Numbered from the stretch's first letter, positions 30,601 to 39,843 are shown. The stretch: DNA of 64,000 bases from Pseudomonas sp. URMO17WK12:I11 (GCF_007677725.1 NZ_VEDF01000003.1:456481-520480), one strand, 5' to 3'. Numbers and translations are program-made. The notes: a model not told the origin generated them from the letters alone.

Positions 30601-31515
30601 GCCGCAGCCAGCCAGGCCGCCCTGGCGGTGCCGCGCGACCAACACAGCGAACAGCCGGTGCAAGCCAAGGCGTTCAGCGAGGTCAAGCAGACCGCTCAGC
30701 AGAAGATCGCCGGGCTGTCGATGACCGTCTACCCAGCATTGGTGGAAGAGGGTGGCACCGTGCGTGAGGGGCGTTTCTCGACCCCGGCCGAAGCGCAGTT
30801 CCAGCACCGTCGGGCGTTGCAGCGCCTGCTGCTGCAACAGTTGGCCGAGCCTGCCAAGTTCCTGCGCAGCAAACTCCCTGGGCTGACCGAAATGGGCTTG
30901 TTGTATCGAGAGCTGGGCCGCGTCGAGGCGTTGGTCGAAGACATTCTGCTGGCCAGCCTTGACAGTTGCATCCTCGATGGCGAAGCCGCCTTGCCGCGCG
31001 ACGGTGCGGCGCTGGCCGCGCTGGCCGAACGCAAGCGCGGCAGCTGGGCCGAGCATGCCGAGCGCCTGGCGCGCCAGACGCTGGAGGTGCTCAAGCTCTG
31101 GCATGGTTTGCAAAAACGCTTCAAGGGCAAGATCGACCTGAGCCAGGCGGTGGCGCTCAATGATATCAAGCAGCAGCTGGCCAACCTGGTGTACCCGGGC
31201 TTTGTTCGGGAAACGCCGGCGTCGTGGTTCAAGGAGCTGCCGCGCTACCTCAAGGCCGTGGAGTTGCGCCTCGAGAAGCTCGGCGCCCAGGTGCAGAAAG
31301 ACCGGGTCTGGAGCGCTGAGCTGAGCACGCTGTGGGCGCAGTACAAGGCGCGCGCCGACAAGCATGCCCAGGAGGGCAAGCGCGATGAGCAACTGACCCT
31401 CTACCGCTGGTTGCTGGAAGAATACCGGGTGTCGTTGTTCGCCCAGCAGCTGGGTACCAAGCTGCCGATTTCCGACAAGCGATTGAGCAAACAGTGGAGC
31501 CAGGTGGAAGGTTAA
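27610..31515 (+). CDS. hrpA: ATP-dependent RNA helicase HrpA
   Basis: HrpA is a DEAH-box RNA helicase, implicated in other bacteria in mRNA processing and rescue of stalled ribosomes. At 1301 aa it has the family length. Walker A is GETGSGKT (93-100), the DEAH box is at 190-193, SAT is in ITSATID, and motif VI appears as QRKGRCGRVEPG. A long C-terminal DUF3418 region follows. A 666-aa and a 604-aa frame on the other strand are complementary shadows. Confidence 0.96.
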   Translation: MTDQAIDKLLQNLDHAMIAERHRLRRQLHELRKRPDEAKLAQWVQKVEASFAQVSARQNSVPPIRYDDSLPIAAKRDEIKKALAEHQVLVIAGETGSGKTTQLPKICLEMGRGSHGLIAHTQPRRIAARSVAARVAEELGTPLGALVGYQVRFEDQSDANTLVKLMTDGILLAETQHDRFLERYDTIIVDEAHERSLNIDFLLGYLKTLLHRRPELKLIITSATIDLERFSKHFDNAPIIEVSGRTFPVETWYRPLTSEQDEEGNQVEDDLTIDQAILATLDEIAQHERSVGKGPGDVLVFLPGEREIRDAAEILRKAQLRHTEILPLYARLSPAEQQRIFQPHPGRRVVLATNVAETSLTVPGIRYVIDSGTARISRYSYRAKVQRLPIEAVSQASANQRKGRCGRVEPGICVRLYSEEDFNSRPAFTDPEILRTNLAAVILQMLHLRLGAIDAFPFIEPPDGKAISDGFNLLQELSAVNRENQLTPIGRQLARLPIDPRLGRMLLEGARLGSLQEVLIVTSALSVQDPRERPPERQQAADQAHAQWKDVDSDFAALVNLWRGFEEQRQALTANPLRNWCRKQFLNYLRLREWRDAHRQLALICRDLQLAVNKDACDYQKMHKAILSGLLSQIGHKTEDGDYQGARQRRFWVHPSSGLGRKRPQWVMAAELVETTKLYARMVAKIEPDWIEPLAGHLVKKNHFEPHWEKKRGQVVAYEQITLYGLILVGRRPVHFGPIDPVTSRELFIREGLVGGEIQSRAKCLAANKRLLEELDELEAKARRRDILADEETLYAFYEARLPAEIHQTATFDSWYRMGSQKDANLLIMREEDVLAREASEVTAAQYPDSLQVGDLRLPLTYHFEPGHARDGVTVRVPAPLLPSLPGERLEWLVPGLLEAKCIALVRNLPKALRKNFVPVPDFVKASLSRLSFGQGALPQALGQQLLRMTGARVPDEAWAEAVALLEGHLRMNIEVVDGQGKFLGEGRDLDALTARFAAASQAALAVPRDQHSEQPVQAKAFSEVKQTAQQKIAGLSMTVYPALVEEGGTVREGRFSTPAEAQFQHRRALQRLLLQQLAEPAKFLRSKLPGLTEMGLLYRELGRVEALVEDILLASLDSCILDGEAALPRDGAALAALAERKRGSWAEHAERLARQTLEVLKLWHGLQKRFKGKIDLSQAVALNDIKQQLANLVYPGFVRETPASWFKELPRYLKAVELRLEKLGAQVQKDRVWSAELSTLWAQYKARADKHAQEGKRDEQLTLYRWLLEEYRVSLFAQQLGTKLPISDKRLSKQWSQVEG

Positions 31516-31519
31516 ACTT

Positions 31520-31606
31520 CCCCAGTTGTGGCACTATTGGGGCAATTTGGGCCGCATCGCGGCCCATGTGGGCAGGGGCAGCCCACACGCGAGGGATGCC
31601 CTCGCG
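31520..31606. repeat. Four consecutive hairpins after hrpA
   Basis: Four inverted repeats follow each other: CCCCA/TGGGG (31520-31542), GGGCCGC/GCGGCCC (31549-31565), TGTGGGC/GCCCACA (31567-31587) and CGCGAGGG/CCCTCGCG (31588-31606). The last three are perfect and nearly abutting. They lie 4 to 91 bases after the hrpA stop and may act as a transcript boundary. Confidence 0.7.
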
Positions 31607-31690
31607 GTCAATCTGGTACTAAAGTGCCATTAGCCTGACCTATTCCCAGCCAGCGCCCTGTGGCGGTGGCCTTTGAACAGAGGATCGATC

Positions 31691-32812
31691 GTGCACAACG
31701 TCGTGATCAGCGGCACCGGCCTGTATACCCCGGCCCAGAGCATTACCAACGAAGAATTGGTGGCCTCCTTCAATGCGTGGTCCGAGCAGTACAACCACGA
31801 CAACGCCGCCGCCATCGAGCGCGGCGAACTCGAAGCGGCGCCGCTGTCGGATGCCGCCTTCATCGAAAAGGCCTCGGGAATCAAGAGCCGCTTCGTCATG
31901 GACAAGGCCGGCATCCTCGACCCGCAGCGCATGAAGCCACGTTTGCCAGAGCGCTCCAACGACGAACCTTCGATTCTCTGTGAAATGGCCGTGGCGGCCG
32001 CTCGCCAGGCGCTGGAGCGTGCCGGTCGCAGCGCGGCCGATGTGGACGGGGTGATCGTCGCCTGTTCCAACCTGCAGCGGCCATACCCGGCCATTGCCAT
32101 CGAGGTCCAGCAGGCGCTGGGTATCCAAGGGTTTGCCTTCGACATGAACGTGGCCTGTTCTTCAGCCACCTTCGGCATCCAGACGGCGGCCAACAGCGTC
32201 CAGCTCGGGCAGGCGCGGGCAGTGTTGATGGTCAACCCGGAGGTGTGTACCGGGCACTTGAACTTCCGTGATCGCGATAGCCATTTCATCTTCGGCGACG
32301 CCGCTACCGCGGTGTTGCTCGAACGGGCCGACAAGGCCAGCTCCGCGCATCAGTTCGAAATTGTCAGCAGCAAACTGTGGACCGAGTTCTCCAACAACAT
32401 CCGCAACAACTTCGGCTTCCTCAACCGCGCTGCGGAGGAGGCGATGAGCGCCGCCGACAAGCTGTTCATCCAGGAAGGCCGCAAGGTGTTCCGCGAGGTG
32501 TGCCCGAAAGTGGCCGAACTGGTCGGCCAGCACCTGCAAGAAAACGGCCTGCAACCGTCTGACGTCCAACGCTTCTGGCTGCACCAGGCCAACCTCAGCA
32601 TGAACCACCTGATCGTCAAGAAGCTGTTGGGGCGTGAGGTCAGCGAACAGGAAGCTCCGGTCATCCTCGACCGCTATGCCAATACCAGCTCGGCAGGTTC
32701 GGTGATTGCCTTCCACTTGTATCAGGACGATCTGCCCAAAGGCGCCCTGGGCGTGTTGAGCTCGTTCGGTGCCGGCTATTCGATCGGCAGCGTGATCCTG
32801 CGCAAGCGCTGA
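31691..32812 (+). CDS. Beta-ketoacyl-ACP synthase III, FabH-like (PA3286 type)
   Basis: This 373-aa thiolase-fold enzyme has the FabH triad Cys156 (NVACSSATFG), His298 (WLHQANLSM) and Asn331 (RYANTSSAGS). It is longer than canonical FabH and resembles P. aeruginosa PA3286, which condenses medium-chain acyl-CoA from beta-oxidation with malonyl-ACP, feeding degradation products back into synthesis. The fadD neighbours fit that. The GTG at 31691 has GAGG upstream; a TTG at 31673 is less likely. Confidence 0.88.
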   Translation: MHNVVISGTGLYTPAQSITNEELVASFNAWSEQYNHDNAAAIERGELEAAPLSDAAFIEKASGIKSRFVMDKAGILDPQRMKPRLPERSNDEPSILCEMAVAAARQALERAGRSAADVDGVIVACSNLQRPYPAIAIEVQQALGIQGFAFDMNVACSSATFGIQTAANSVQLGQARAVLMVNPEVCTGHLNFRDRDSHFIFGDAATAVLLERADKASSAHQFEIVSSKLWTEFSNNIRNNFGFLNRAAEEAMSAADKLFIQEGRKVFREVCPKVAELVGQHLQENGLQPSDVQRFWLHQANLSMNHLIVKKLLGREVSEQEAPVILDRYANTSSAGSVIAFHLYQDDLPKGALGVLSSFGAGYSIGSVILRKR

Positions 32813-32856
32813 TCGCCAGGGCGGCCTGGCGCCTCGTTGCTGAGTGGTAAAAAAAA

Positions 32857-32892
32857 CGGGAACTGCCGGATGGGGTCGGCAGTTCCCGTTTT
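32857..32892. terminator. Bidirectional intrinsic terminator
   Basis: CGGGAACTGCCG and CGGCAGTTCCCG form a perfect 12-bp stem with an eight-base loop. It is preceded by eight A and followed by four T, so it works for both the synthase gene and the convergent porin gene. This is the clearest intrinsic terminator in the window. Confidence 0.9.
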
Positions 32893-32915
32893 GCGTGAAG
32901 CAGGGTGCAGATCGC

Positions 32916-34160
32916 TTAGAATTTGGCTTCCAGATCCACTTGCAGGGTGTCTACGTCGGCATTGCTGTTGGGCAGGTTGGAGTAGTCGGTCTTGGCCATC
33001 ATGTAGGCTGCACCCAGGGCGAAGTTCTTGTCGATCTCGTAGCCGACCTTGAACTTGTGCCCGCGCGAGCCGGTGAAGCCGTTGCCGAAGTCCGAGTCGG
33101 TGAACAGGCTGACCACGCCGTTGCGTTGCACGTCGCGGTAGTTGTAGTCCAGGCTCCAGGCGCCGATCTTGCTCTTCAGGCCAGCCAGCCAGGCCTTGTC
33201 CTTGCCGTCGGTGCTCTCGGTGTTCTTGACGAACTGGCCATAGGCCGACAGCGGGATGGCGAAGCCGGTGAAATCGACCTGACCGAAGCCTTCGACCAGG
33301 TTGAACTCGTCGGTGGTGTTGCCCAGCGAGCGCAGCGCTGCCGAGGCCTTGTCATTGTCGTAGCCGTAGAGGCTGCCGCCGACGGTGACCTTGACGGTAT
33401 CGGCAGCGTTGAACCTGGTGCCCAATTGCGCCGCGTACAGCTGCGCATCGTGCTTGAACTGCACGCCGTCGCCGTCGACGTTGTCCTTGAGGTTGTAGTG
33501 GCCGATGCTGCCGAATACCTCGGCGGGGCCTGCGTTGGTCTTGTAGGTGAGGGCAACGCCTTCAGGGTTGATGTCGCTGTCCCAGATGATGTCGCCCATG
33601 CTCACCCAAGGCTGCATCATCTTGCCGCCGATGATGTGCAGGTTCGGCACCGCTGTCGGGTGCCAGTCCAGGTAGGCCAGGTCAACCCACAGCGATTTCT
33701 TCTCGAAGTAGTTGTCCAGGCTCTGGTTGGTCGAGCGCGCATCGGCGCTGCTGCCGGTGGCCACGCGCACGCCGGCATCGACCTGCGGGTTGATCTCGCT
33801 GTAGAAGCCAACGCGGGCCCGCACCCGCTCACGGTCCTGGTTGCCGCTGCGGGAAATCGGGTTGTCGACGTTGACGTCTTCGTAACGCAGGCGCACATCG
33901 CCTTTGATCTGGGTCTTGGCGGCCCAGGCGACTTTCTGTTCGAACGAACTCATGCGCTCGGACTGGGCTTTCTGATCGGCCTTTTCCTTGGTCTCTTTTG
34001 CCAGATCGCCCTGCAGTTCGTTGTACTGCGCCTGGTTGATCGAGCCATTGGCGCGGAGCATTTCGAGCAGCTTGGCGTCGACAGCAGCACTGGCCGGAGT
34101 ACTCAGAGCCAACATCATGCCGGTGAGGCTCACTCCGGTAAGTGTGGAAACAAGACGCAT
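32916..34160 (-). CDS. Putative outer-membrane porin (Porin_5 family)
   Basis: A 414-aa precursor with a signal peptide ending STPASAA. A coiled region follows (LLEMLRANGSINQAQYNELQGDLAKETKEKADQ), then a beta-barrel with alternating aromatic strands and a terminal aromatic residue (LQVDLEAKF). The layout of a short helical domain before the barrel fits the Porin_5 group of Pseudomonas putative porins. The solute is unknown. The gene ends at a bidirectional terminator. Confidence 0.88.
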   Translation of the reverse strand: MRLVSTLTGVSLTGMMLALSTPASAAVDAKLLEMLRANGSINQAQYNELQGDLAKETKEKADQKAQSERMSSFEQKVAWAAKTQIKGDVRLRYEDVNVDNPISRSGNQDRERVRARVGFYSEINPQVDAGVRVATGSSADARSTNQSLDNYFEKKSLWVDLAYLDWHPTAVPNLHIIGGKMMQPWVSMGDIIWDSDINPEGVALTYKTNAGPAEVFGSIGHYNLKDNVDGDGVQFKHDAQLYAAQLGTRFNAADTVKVTVGGSLYGYDNDKASAALRSLGNTTDEFNLVEGFGQVDFTGFAIPLSAYGQFVKNTESTDGKDKAWLAGLKSKIGAWSLDYNYRDVQRNGVVSLFTDSDFGNGFTGSRGHKFKVGYEIDKNFALGAAYMMAKTDYSNLPNSNADVDTLQVDLEAKF

Positions 34161-34420
34161 AAGGTTCTCCCTACTTGAAAGATTCGGGGAGGCTCGGCGC
34201 CTACCCCCATGTTGGCATGTCTTCGGAAAGGGCCTGGCTAGACAGGTTCTGAGCTTCCGGAAAACAGGCGCAAGTATTGCGGGGGCGAATGACAGATTAA
34301 TGTCTAATTAGTGGCACTGCTGTGAAGTCGTCACCCTGCGCCGGTATGCCGGTGCAATGTCATTTGAGTGACGGGGCCGTGTTCGCCGATACTGGCAGCC
34401 TTGCTCAGTGGGATGAAAAC

Positions 34421-35548
34421 GTGACCAGTCTCTACAGCCTTGCCCACCTGCGTGATCTGCCAGCGGCGACCTGGGACGCCCTGGTGCCGCCGGGCCAACC
34501 GTTCCTGCGCCATGGCTTTCTCAGTGCCCTGGAAGACAGCGGCAGCGTCGCGCCGGCCACCGGCTGGGCCGCCGAACACCTGGTGCTGGAACATGAAGGA
34601 CAGGTGCGCGCCTTGCTGCCGGCCTACCGCAAATGGCATTCCTATGGCGAGTATGTGTTCGACCATGGCTGGGCGGATGCTTGCGAACGCGCCGGCATCG
34701 CCTACTACCCCAAGCTGCTCGGCGGCGTGCCATTCAGTCCGGTGACAGGGCCGCGGCTATTGGCGCTCGACCCTGCCGATGCATCCTTGGTCCTGCAGGC
34801 GCTGCCGGAGTACCTGGGCAAAGCCGGGCTGTCCGGGGCGCACATCAATTTCACCGAGCCGCACTTCGATGCGCAGATCGCTGGGCAGCCCGGCTGGATG
34901 GAGCGTCTGGGCTGCCAGTTTCACTGGCGCAATCACGGCTACCGCGACTTCCAGGATTTTCTCGACAGCCTGAGCTCACGCAAGCGCAAGCAGATGCGCA
35001 AGGAGCGCGAGCAGGTGGCAGGGCAGGGCATCGATTTTCGCTGGTGCCGAGGCGATGAACTCGATGAAGCGCAATGGGACTTCGTCTACCTCTGCTACGC
35101 CAATACCTACGCCGTGCGGGGCCGCTCGCCATACCTTACGCGGGCATTCTTCAGCCTGCTGGCCGAACGCATGCCCGAGGCCGTGCGCGTGGTCATGGCG
35201 CGCCAAAGTGACCGTGATGTGGCCATGGCGCTGAGCCTGGTCGGCGGCGACAGTTTGTTTGGGCGCTACTGGGGCTGTCTGGCCGAATTCGACCGGCTGC
35301 ATTTCGAAACCTGTTTCTACCAGGGCATGGATTTCGCCATCGCCGAGGGTCTGCAGCGGTTCGATGCCGGGGCGCAGGGCGAGCACAAGCTGATTCGCGG
35401 CTTCGAGCCCGTGCTCACCCGGTCCTGGCATTACCTGCTGCATCCGGGTTTGCGCCGGGCCGTGGACGAGTTTCTGCAACAGGAGCGCGACGGAGTACGG
35501 GCGTATGCCGAGCAGGCGCGGGAGATGCTGCCTTATCGCAAGGACTGA
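34421..35548 (+). CDS. DUF482/GNAT-fold protein, FemAB-like (peptidogalycan biosynthesis family)
   Basis: The protein has the DUF482 pattern: PFLRHGFLSALEDSGSV, DHGWADACERAGIAYYPKLLGGVPFSPVTGPRLL, and a C-terminal YWGCLAEFDRLHFETCFYQGMDFAIAEGL. The fold is a double GNAT-like domain as in FemABX aminoacyltransferases; the true substrate is unknown. GTG at 34421 begins the conserved part (VTSLYSLAHLRDLP), is preceded by GTGGGATG, and gives 375 aa. An ATG at 34322 would add 33 unconserved residues. Confidence 0.85.
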   Translation: MTSLYSLAHLRDLPAATWDALVPPGQPFLRHGFLSALEDSGSVAPATGWAAEHLVLEHEGQVRALLPAYRKWHSYGEYVFDHGWADACERAGIAYYPKLLGGVPFSPVTGPRLLALDPADASLVLQALPEYLGKAGLSGAHINFTEPHFDAQIAGQPGWMERLGCQFHWRNHGYRDFQDFLDSLSSRKRKQMRKEREQVAGQGIDFRWCRGDELDEAQWDFVYLCYANTYAVRGRSPYLTRAFFSLLAERMPEAVRVVMARQSDRDVAMALSLVGGDSLFGRYWGCLAEFDRLHFETCFYQGMDFAIAEGLQRFDAGAQGEHKLIRGFEPVLTRSWHYLLHPGLRRAVDEFLQQERDGVRAYAEQAREMLPYRKD

Positions 35549-35563
35549 TCGCGACGATTGTCC

Positions 35564-35594
35564 GTTCGGGCCTCCTGGGCAAAGAGGCCCGAAC
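35564..35594. terminator. Hairpin between DUF482 and ABC exporter genes
   Basis: GTTCGGGCCTC and GAGGCCCGAAC form a perfect 11-bp stem around a nine-base loop. It begins 15 bases after the DUF482 stop and ends five bases before the convergent gene's stop. It is likely a shared terminator, although T-runs are absent. Confidence 0.6.
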
Positions 35595-35599
35595 AGGTC

Positions 35600-37432
35600 T
35601 CAATCGACGCCGACGAACCCACCGGTCTGGTGATGCCATAAGCGAGCATACAGCCCCTGCTGCTCGAGCAATTGGCTGTGGCTACCACTTTCGACGATGC
35701 GCCCCTGGTCCAGCACCACCAGGCGATCCATGCGCGCGATGGTGGACAGGCGGTGGGCGATGGCGATCACGGTCTTGCCCTGCATCAGGGTCTCCAGGCT
35801 CTCCTGAATCGCCGCTTCCACTTCCGAATCCAGTGCCGAGGTCGCCTCGTCCATGATCAGGATCGGCGCGTTCTTGAGCAGTACCCGGGCGATCGCGATG
35901 CGCTGGCGCTGCCCACCCGACAGCTTGACCCCGCGCTCGCCGACATGGGCGTCGAAACCGGTACGCCCTTGGGCGTCGGACAACTGCGGGATGAACTCAT
36001 CGGCCCGCGCCCGGCGCACGGCTTCGTGCAGTTGCGCTTCAGTGGCGTCGGGGCGGCCATACAGCAGGTTGTCGCGGATCGAGCGGTGCAGCAGCGAGGT
36101 GTCCTGGGTGATCATGCCGATCTGCGCGCGCAGGCTGGCCTGGCTGACCTCGGCGATGTCCTGGCCGTCGATCAGAATGCGCCCGCCCTGCACGTCGTAC
36201 AGGCGCAGCAGCAGGTTGACCAAGGTCGACTTGCCGGCACCCGAGGGCCCGATCAGACCGATCTTCTCGCCGGGGCGGATGTCCAGCTCGAGCCCTTCGA
36301 TGACGTTGCTGGCCTTGCCGTAATGGAAGTCCACGTCAGCGAAATGTACGGCGCCGCGGCTGACCTTGAGCGCTGGCGCGTTCGGCTTGTCGGTGACCGT
36401 GACCGGTTGGGCGATGGTCTGCAGGCCATCCTGGACCATGCCGATGTTTTCGAAAATGCCGTTGACCACCCACATGATCCACCCGGACATGTTGACGATG
36501 CGGATCACCAGGCCCGTGGCCAGGGCAATCGCGCCCACGCTGATCAGCGACTGGCTCCACAGCCACAGCGCAAGGCCGGTGGTGGTGACCACCAGCAGGC
36601 CGTTGAGGGTGGTGATGACCACGTCCATGCTGGTGACCACACGGGACGCCAGTTGGGTTTTCTCGGTCTGCTCACGGATCGCCTCACGGGCGTATTGCTG
36701 TTCGTGCTCGGTATGGGCGAACAGCTTGAGCGTGGCAATGTTGGTGTAGCCGTCGACGATGCGCCCCATCAGCTTGGAGCGCGCATCGGAAGAAATCACC
36801 GAGCGTTGCTTGACCCTTGGCACGAAATAATAGAGCGCGGCGATGTAGCCGAGGATCCATACCAGCAGCGGCAACATCAGCCGCCAGTCGGCCTCGGCGA
36901 ACAGCACCAGCGAGGTGACCGCGTAGATCAACACATGCCACAGCGCATCGACTGCCTGCACGGCCGAATCGCGCAGCGAGTTGCCGGTTTGCATGATGCG
37001 CTGGGCGATGCGCCCGGCGAAATCGCTCTGGAAGAAATTCAGGCTCTGCTTGAGTACGTAGGTATGGTTTTGCCAGCGAATCAGGCTGGTCATGCCCGGG
37101 TTGATGGTCTGGTGCACCAGCAAGTCGTGCAGGCCGAAGAACACCGGGCGCAGCAGCAGGACCACCACCAGCATCCAGATCAGTTCGCCGCCGTGGTCGC
37201 TGAAGAAGTTGGGGTTCGGCGCACCCTGGGCCAGGTCGATGATGCGGCTCAGGTAGCTGAACATCGCCACTTCGATCAACGAGGCAAACAGCCCCACCAC
37301 CAGCAGCGCGACGAAGCTCGGCCAGACTTGGCGCAGGTAATACAGGTAGAACGGCCAGACCTGGCCCGGAGGCGACTCGCTGGGCGCGTCGCGAAAGATA
37401 TCGATCAGTTGCTCGAAACGGCGATACAGCAT
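35600..37432 (-). CDS. ABC exporter, fused permease and ATPase
   Basis: A 610-aa half-transporter. Six membrane segments lie in the first 330 residues, then a nucleotide-binding domain with Walker A GPSGAGKST, Q-loop TQDTSLLHRS, signature KLSGGQRQRIAIARV, Walker B ILIMDEATSALDSE and H-loop IAHRLSTIA. It resembles lipid/multidrug exporters of the MsbA/YheI type and would work as a dimer. The ATG at 37432 is preferred; a TTG at 37441 closer to AGGAG is possible. Confidence 0.88.
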   Translation of the reverse strand: MLYRRFEQLIDIFRDAPSESPPGQVWPFYLYYLRQVWPSFVALLVVGLFASLIEVAMFSYLSRIIDLAQGAPNPNFFSDHGGELIWMLVVVLLLRPVFFGLHDLLVHQTINPGMTSLIRWQNHTYVLKQSLNFFQSDFAGRIAQRIMQTGNSLRDSAVQAVDALWHVLIYAVTSLVLFAEADWRLMLPLLVWILGYIAALYYFVPRVKQRSVISSDARSKLMGRIVDGYTNIATLKLFAHTEHEQQYAREAIREQTEKTQLASRVVTSMDVVITTLNGLLVVTTTGLALWLWSQSLISVGAIALATGLVIRIVNMSGWIMWVVNGIFENIGMVQDGLQTIAQPVTVTDKPNAPALKVSRGAVHFADVDFHYGKASNVIEGLELDIRPGEKIGLIGPSGAGKSTLVNLLLRLYDVQGGRILIDGQDIAEVSQASLRAQIGMITQDTSLLHRSIRDNLLYGRPDATEAQLHEAVRRARADEFIPQLSDAQGRTGFDAHVGERGVKLSGGQRQRIAIARVLLKNAPILIMDEATSALDSEVEAAIQESLETLMQGKTVIAIAHRLSTIARMDRLVVLDQGRIVESGSHSQLLEQQGLYARLWHHQTGGFVGVD

Positions 37433-37494
37433 GGGTGACAAGACTCCTGTGCTACCCGAACCCGGAAGGCTTCACGTCCCTGTGAGACCTGCCA

Positions 37495-38052
37495 TCAGTC
37501 GATGCGTTTGGCCGACTTGATGAATACCGGGTCCGTGGGCACGTCGCGCATGCCTTTTTTGACGGTGGTCGGCGAATTGACGATCTGATCGACCACCTCC
37601 ATGCCCTTGGTGACCTTGCCGAACACGGCGTAGCCGGCGTCACGGCCTGGGTTGAGGAAGTCGTTGTCAGCCACATTGATGAAGAACTGGCTGGTGGCCG
37701 AGTTCGGGTTGGAGGTGCGCGCCATGGCCAGGGTGCCACGGGTATTCTGCAGGCCGTTGCTGGCTTCGTTGCGGATTGGGTCCTTGGTGTCTTTCTGCAC
37801 CATCTGCTCGGTGAAGCCGCCGCCCTGCACCATGAAGCCCGGGATCACCCGATGGAAGATGGTGTTGTTGTAGAAGCCGCTGTCGACGTAGGCCAGGAAG
37901 TTCTTGGTGCTGACCGGCGCCTTTTCGGCATTGAGTTCGATTTCGACTGGGCCGAAGCTGGTGTCCAGCAGAACGTGCGGGGTCTTGTCAGAGGCCATGA
38001 CGCTGGCGGCGAAGGCAACCGAGCAGGCGGTGAGCAGAAGTTTTTTCAGCAT
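37495..38052 (-). CDS. ppiA: Periplasmic peptidyl-prolyl cis-trans isomerase A (cyclophilin)
   Basis: A 185-aa cyclophilin with a Sec signal ([20 protein letters not shown]). Catalytic-site motifs include [14 protein letters not shown] and [22 protein letters not shown]. PpiA speeds proline isomerisation during periplasmic folding. Its start lies within the 3' end of the alpha/beta hydrolase gene (seven-base overlap), so the two are probably cotranscribed. Confidence 0.94.
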   Translation of the reverse strand: MLKKLLLTACSVAFAASVMASDKTPHVLLDTSFGPVEIELNAEKAPVSTKNFLAYVDSGFYNNTIFHRVIPGFMVQGGGFTEQMVQKDTKDPIRNEASNGLQNTRGTLAMARTSNPNSATSQFFINVADNDFLNPGRDAGYAVFGKVTKGMEVVDQIVNSPTTVKKGMRDVPTDPVFIKSAKRID

Positions 38053-38858
38053 GGGCTCAATGATCCTTGAGAGGTGGAAGCGGCTGCCAGGAACTGCAGC
38101 AGGGTCTGATTGAAGACCTCGGGTTGGTCCAGGGGCGTAGCGTGACGCGAATCGGCGATGACCACCAGCCTGGCGTTGGGCATCAGGGCGACATAGTGCT
38201 CTTTGAGTTGTATCGGGGTGTAATCCTGGTCAGCGGCGATTACCAGCGTGGGACAGCGAATGTCGTTGATGCGTTCCTGTACGCCCCAGTCGACGATGGC
38301 GTCGAAGCTCTTGAGGTAGGCGCGCTTGTCGTTGCGCGCCCAGCGTTCGGCCATCTTCTGCCGAAGTTCGGTTTGCCCAGGCTTGGGAAACAACCGTGCA
38401 GCCAGGCCCCTGCCGACGGTCTCGACGCTGAGCAGGCGCGCCAGGCTCCAGCGCTTGAACCACCATGACCAGTCGCGCAGAGTCCGCCGCTTGACCTGCG
38501 GGGCGCTGTTGACGATGCACAGGCTGCGCAGCCATTGCCGATGGTCGACGGCGAACTGAAAACCGACCATGCCGCCCATGGATAAACCGACGAAGTGCAC
38601 AGGGCCGGTCTGCAGATGCTCAAGCAGGGCCAGCAGGTCTTCGCTGAACGTGGCGATGCTGTACCCGCCGCGGGGTTTCGCCGAGCGGCCATGGCCACGG
38701 ATGTCCATGACTATGACCCGGTAGTGAAGGCTCAGCTCCGGCACTTGCAGCTCCCAGTCCTGGCTACTCGAGCCCAGGCCATGGAGCAGCACCAGCGGCT
38801 CGCCTTGACCATACTGTTGGTAGTGCAGCGAGCATCCTCGATGGTCGAAACTGGCCAT
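38046..38858 (-). CDS. Alpha/beta hydrolase
   Basis: A 270-aa hydrolase with oxyanion motif [12 protein letters not shown], nucleophile elbow GLSMGG (Ser93), a late Asp in AADQDYTP and His in [11 protein letters not shown]. It resembles enol-lactonase or esterase-type enzymes; the substrate is unknown. The ATG at 38858 has AGGA upstream. It follows the LysR gene by 13 bases and overlaps ppiA, giving a LysR-hydrolase-ppiA run. Confidence 0.87.
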   Translation of the reverse strand: MASFDHRGCSLHYQQYGQGEPLVLLHGLGSSSQDWELQVPELSLHYRVIVMDIRGHGRSAKPRGGYSIATFSEDLLALLEHLQTGPVHFVGLSMGGMVGFQFAVDHRQWLRSLCIVNSAPQVKRRTLRDWSWWFKRWSLARLLSVETVGRGLAARLFPKPGQTELRQKMAERWARNDKRAYLKSFDAIVDWGVQERINDIRCPTLVIAADQDYTPIQLKEHYVALMPNARLVVIADSRHATPLDQPEVFNQTLLQFLAAASTSQGSLSPC

Positions 38859-38871
38859 GCACGCGGTCCTT

Positions 38872-39795
38872 TCAGGCTTGTGGGGGGGCTGCGAAGGGCA
38901 CGTCCAATGGCGCGGTGTCGAAATTGCGCAGCAGGTCGATGAGAATCTGCGTGGCTGGGCCCAGGGTCTTCTCTTTGCTTGAGTAAAGGTAGAACAGGGG
39001 ATGGCGACTGCCACCCTGATCCAGCGGCAGCGCCTTGAGCACGCCGTCACGCAGTTCGCGTTCGATCATGTGCCGGGGCAGCCAGGCAAAGCCCAGGCCG
39101 CTGCCCACGAAGGTGGCGGCAGTGCCCAGGCTACCGACCGTCCAGCGCTGCTCGGCGCCGAGCCAGCCGACATCGCGAGGCTGCGCCCGGCCTGAATCGC
39201 GAATCACCACCTGCAACTGGCTTTCCAGGTCCTGGAAAGTGATCTCCCGACCCAGGCGGTGCAGTGAGTGCTCGGGATGGGCGACGGCAATGAATTCCAC
39301 CGAGCTCAATTCCGTGCCCAGGTAACCGCCAATGCTGTAGCTGCTGATGGCAAGATCGGCGATGCCTTCATGCATCACTTCCTCGACACCGGACAACACC
39401 TCTTCGCGCAAACGCACCCGGCACCCGCGGCTCTGCGGCATGAAGGCGGCCAGGGCGCGCACCAGGCGTGCGCTGGGGTAGGCGGCATCGACCACCAAGC
39501 GGACTTCGGCTTCCCAGCCCTGCTCCATGTGGTGGGCCAGGTCTTCGAGCTGGCTGGCCTGCTTGACCAGGTGACGAGAGCGGCGCAGCAGCACATTGCC
39601 GGCCTCGGTCAGTACCGCCTTGCGTCCATCGATGCGCAGCAATGGTACGCCCAGTTGTTCCTGCATCCGCGCCACGGTGTAGCTGACCGAAGACTGCGAT
39701 CGGTGCAAGGCTTCGGCTGCCTGGGCAAACCCGCCGTGATCGACCACTGCCTGCAGGGTCCGCCACTGATCCAGGGTTACGCGCGGCGCTTTCAT
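38872..39795 (-). CDS. LysR-family transcriptional regulator
   Basis: A 307-aa regulator with an N-terminal winged helix-turn-helix (LDQWRTLQAVVDHGGFAQAAEALHRSQSSVSYTVARMQEQLG, residues 8-50) and a LysR substrate-binding domain. The effector and targets are unknown. It is divergent from the small secreted protein gene with only 48 bases between starts, so their promoters overlap. A longer upstream frame exists but reads through that gene. Confidence 0.9.
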   Translation of the reverse strand: MKAPRVTLDQWRTLQAVVDHGGFAQAAEALHRSQSSVSYTVARMQEQLGVPLLRIDGRKAVLTEAGNVLLRRSRHLVKQASQLEDLAHHMEQGWEAEVRLVVDAAYPSARLVRALAAFMPQSRGCRVRLREEVLSGVEEVMHEGIADLAISSYSIGGYLGTELSSVEFIAVAHPEHSLHRLGREITFQDLESQLQVVIRDSGRAQPRDVGWLGAEQRWTVGSLGTAATFVGSGLGFAWLPRHMIERELRDGVLKALPLDQGGSRHPLFYLYSSKEKTLGPATQILIDLLRNFDTAPLDVPFAAPPQA

Positions 39796-39843
39796 GTTGG
39801 GCTCCTGTTGTCCTAAGCTGCGCTCTTTCAAGGAGAGCGCCCC

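Noticed and set aside
27571..31392. Long minus-strand open frames opposite hrpA (666 and 604 codons)
   Set aside because: They mirror the codon bias of a clear HrpA gene, have no family motifs and no ribosome-binding sites; GC-rich antisense shadow.
35672..37438. 588-codon plus-strand frame opposite the ABC exporter
   Set aside because: The minus-strand ABC protein has all ATPase motifs; the plus frame is His/Gln/Asp-rich shadow sequence.
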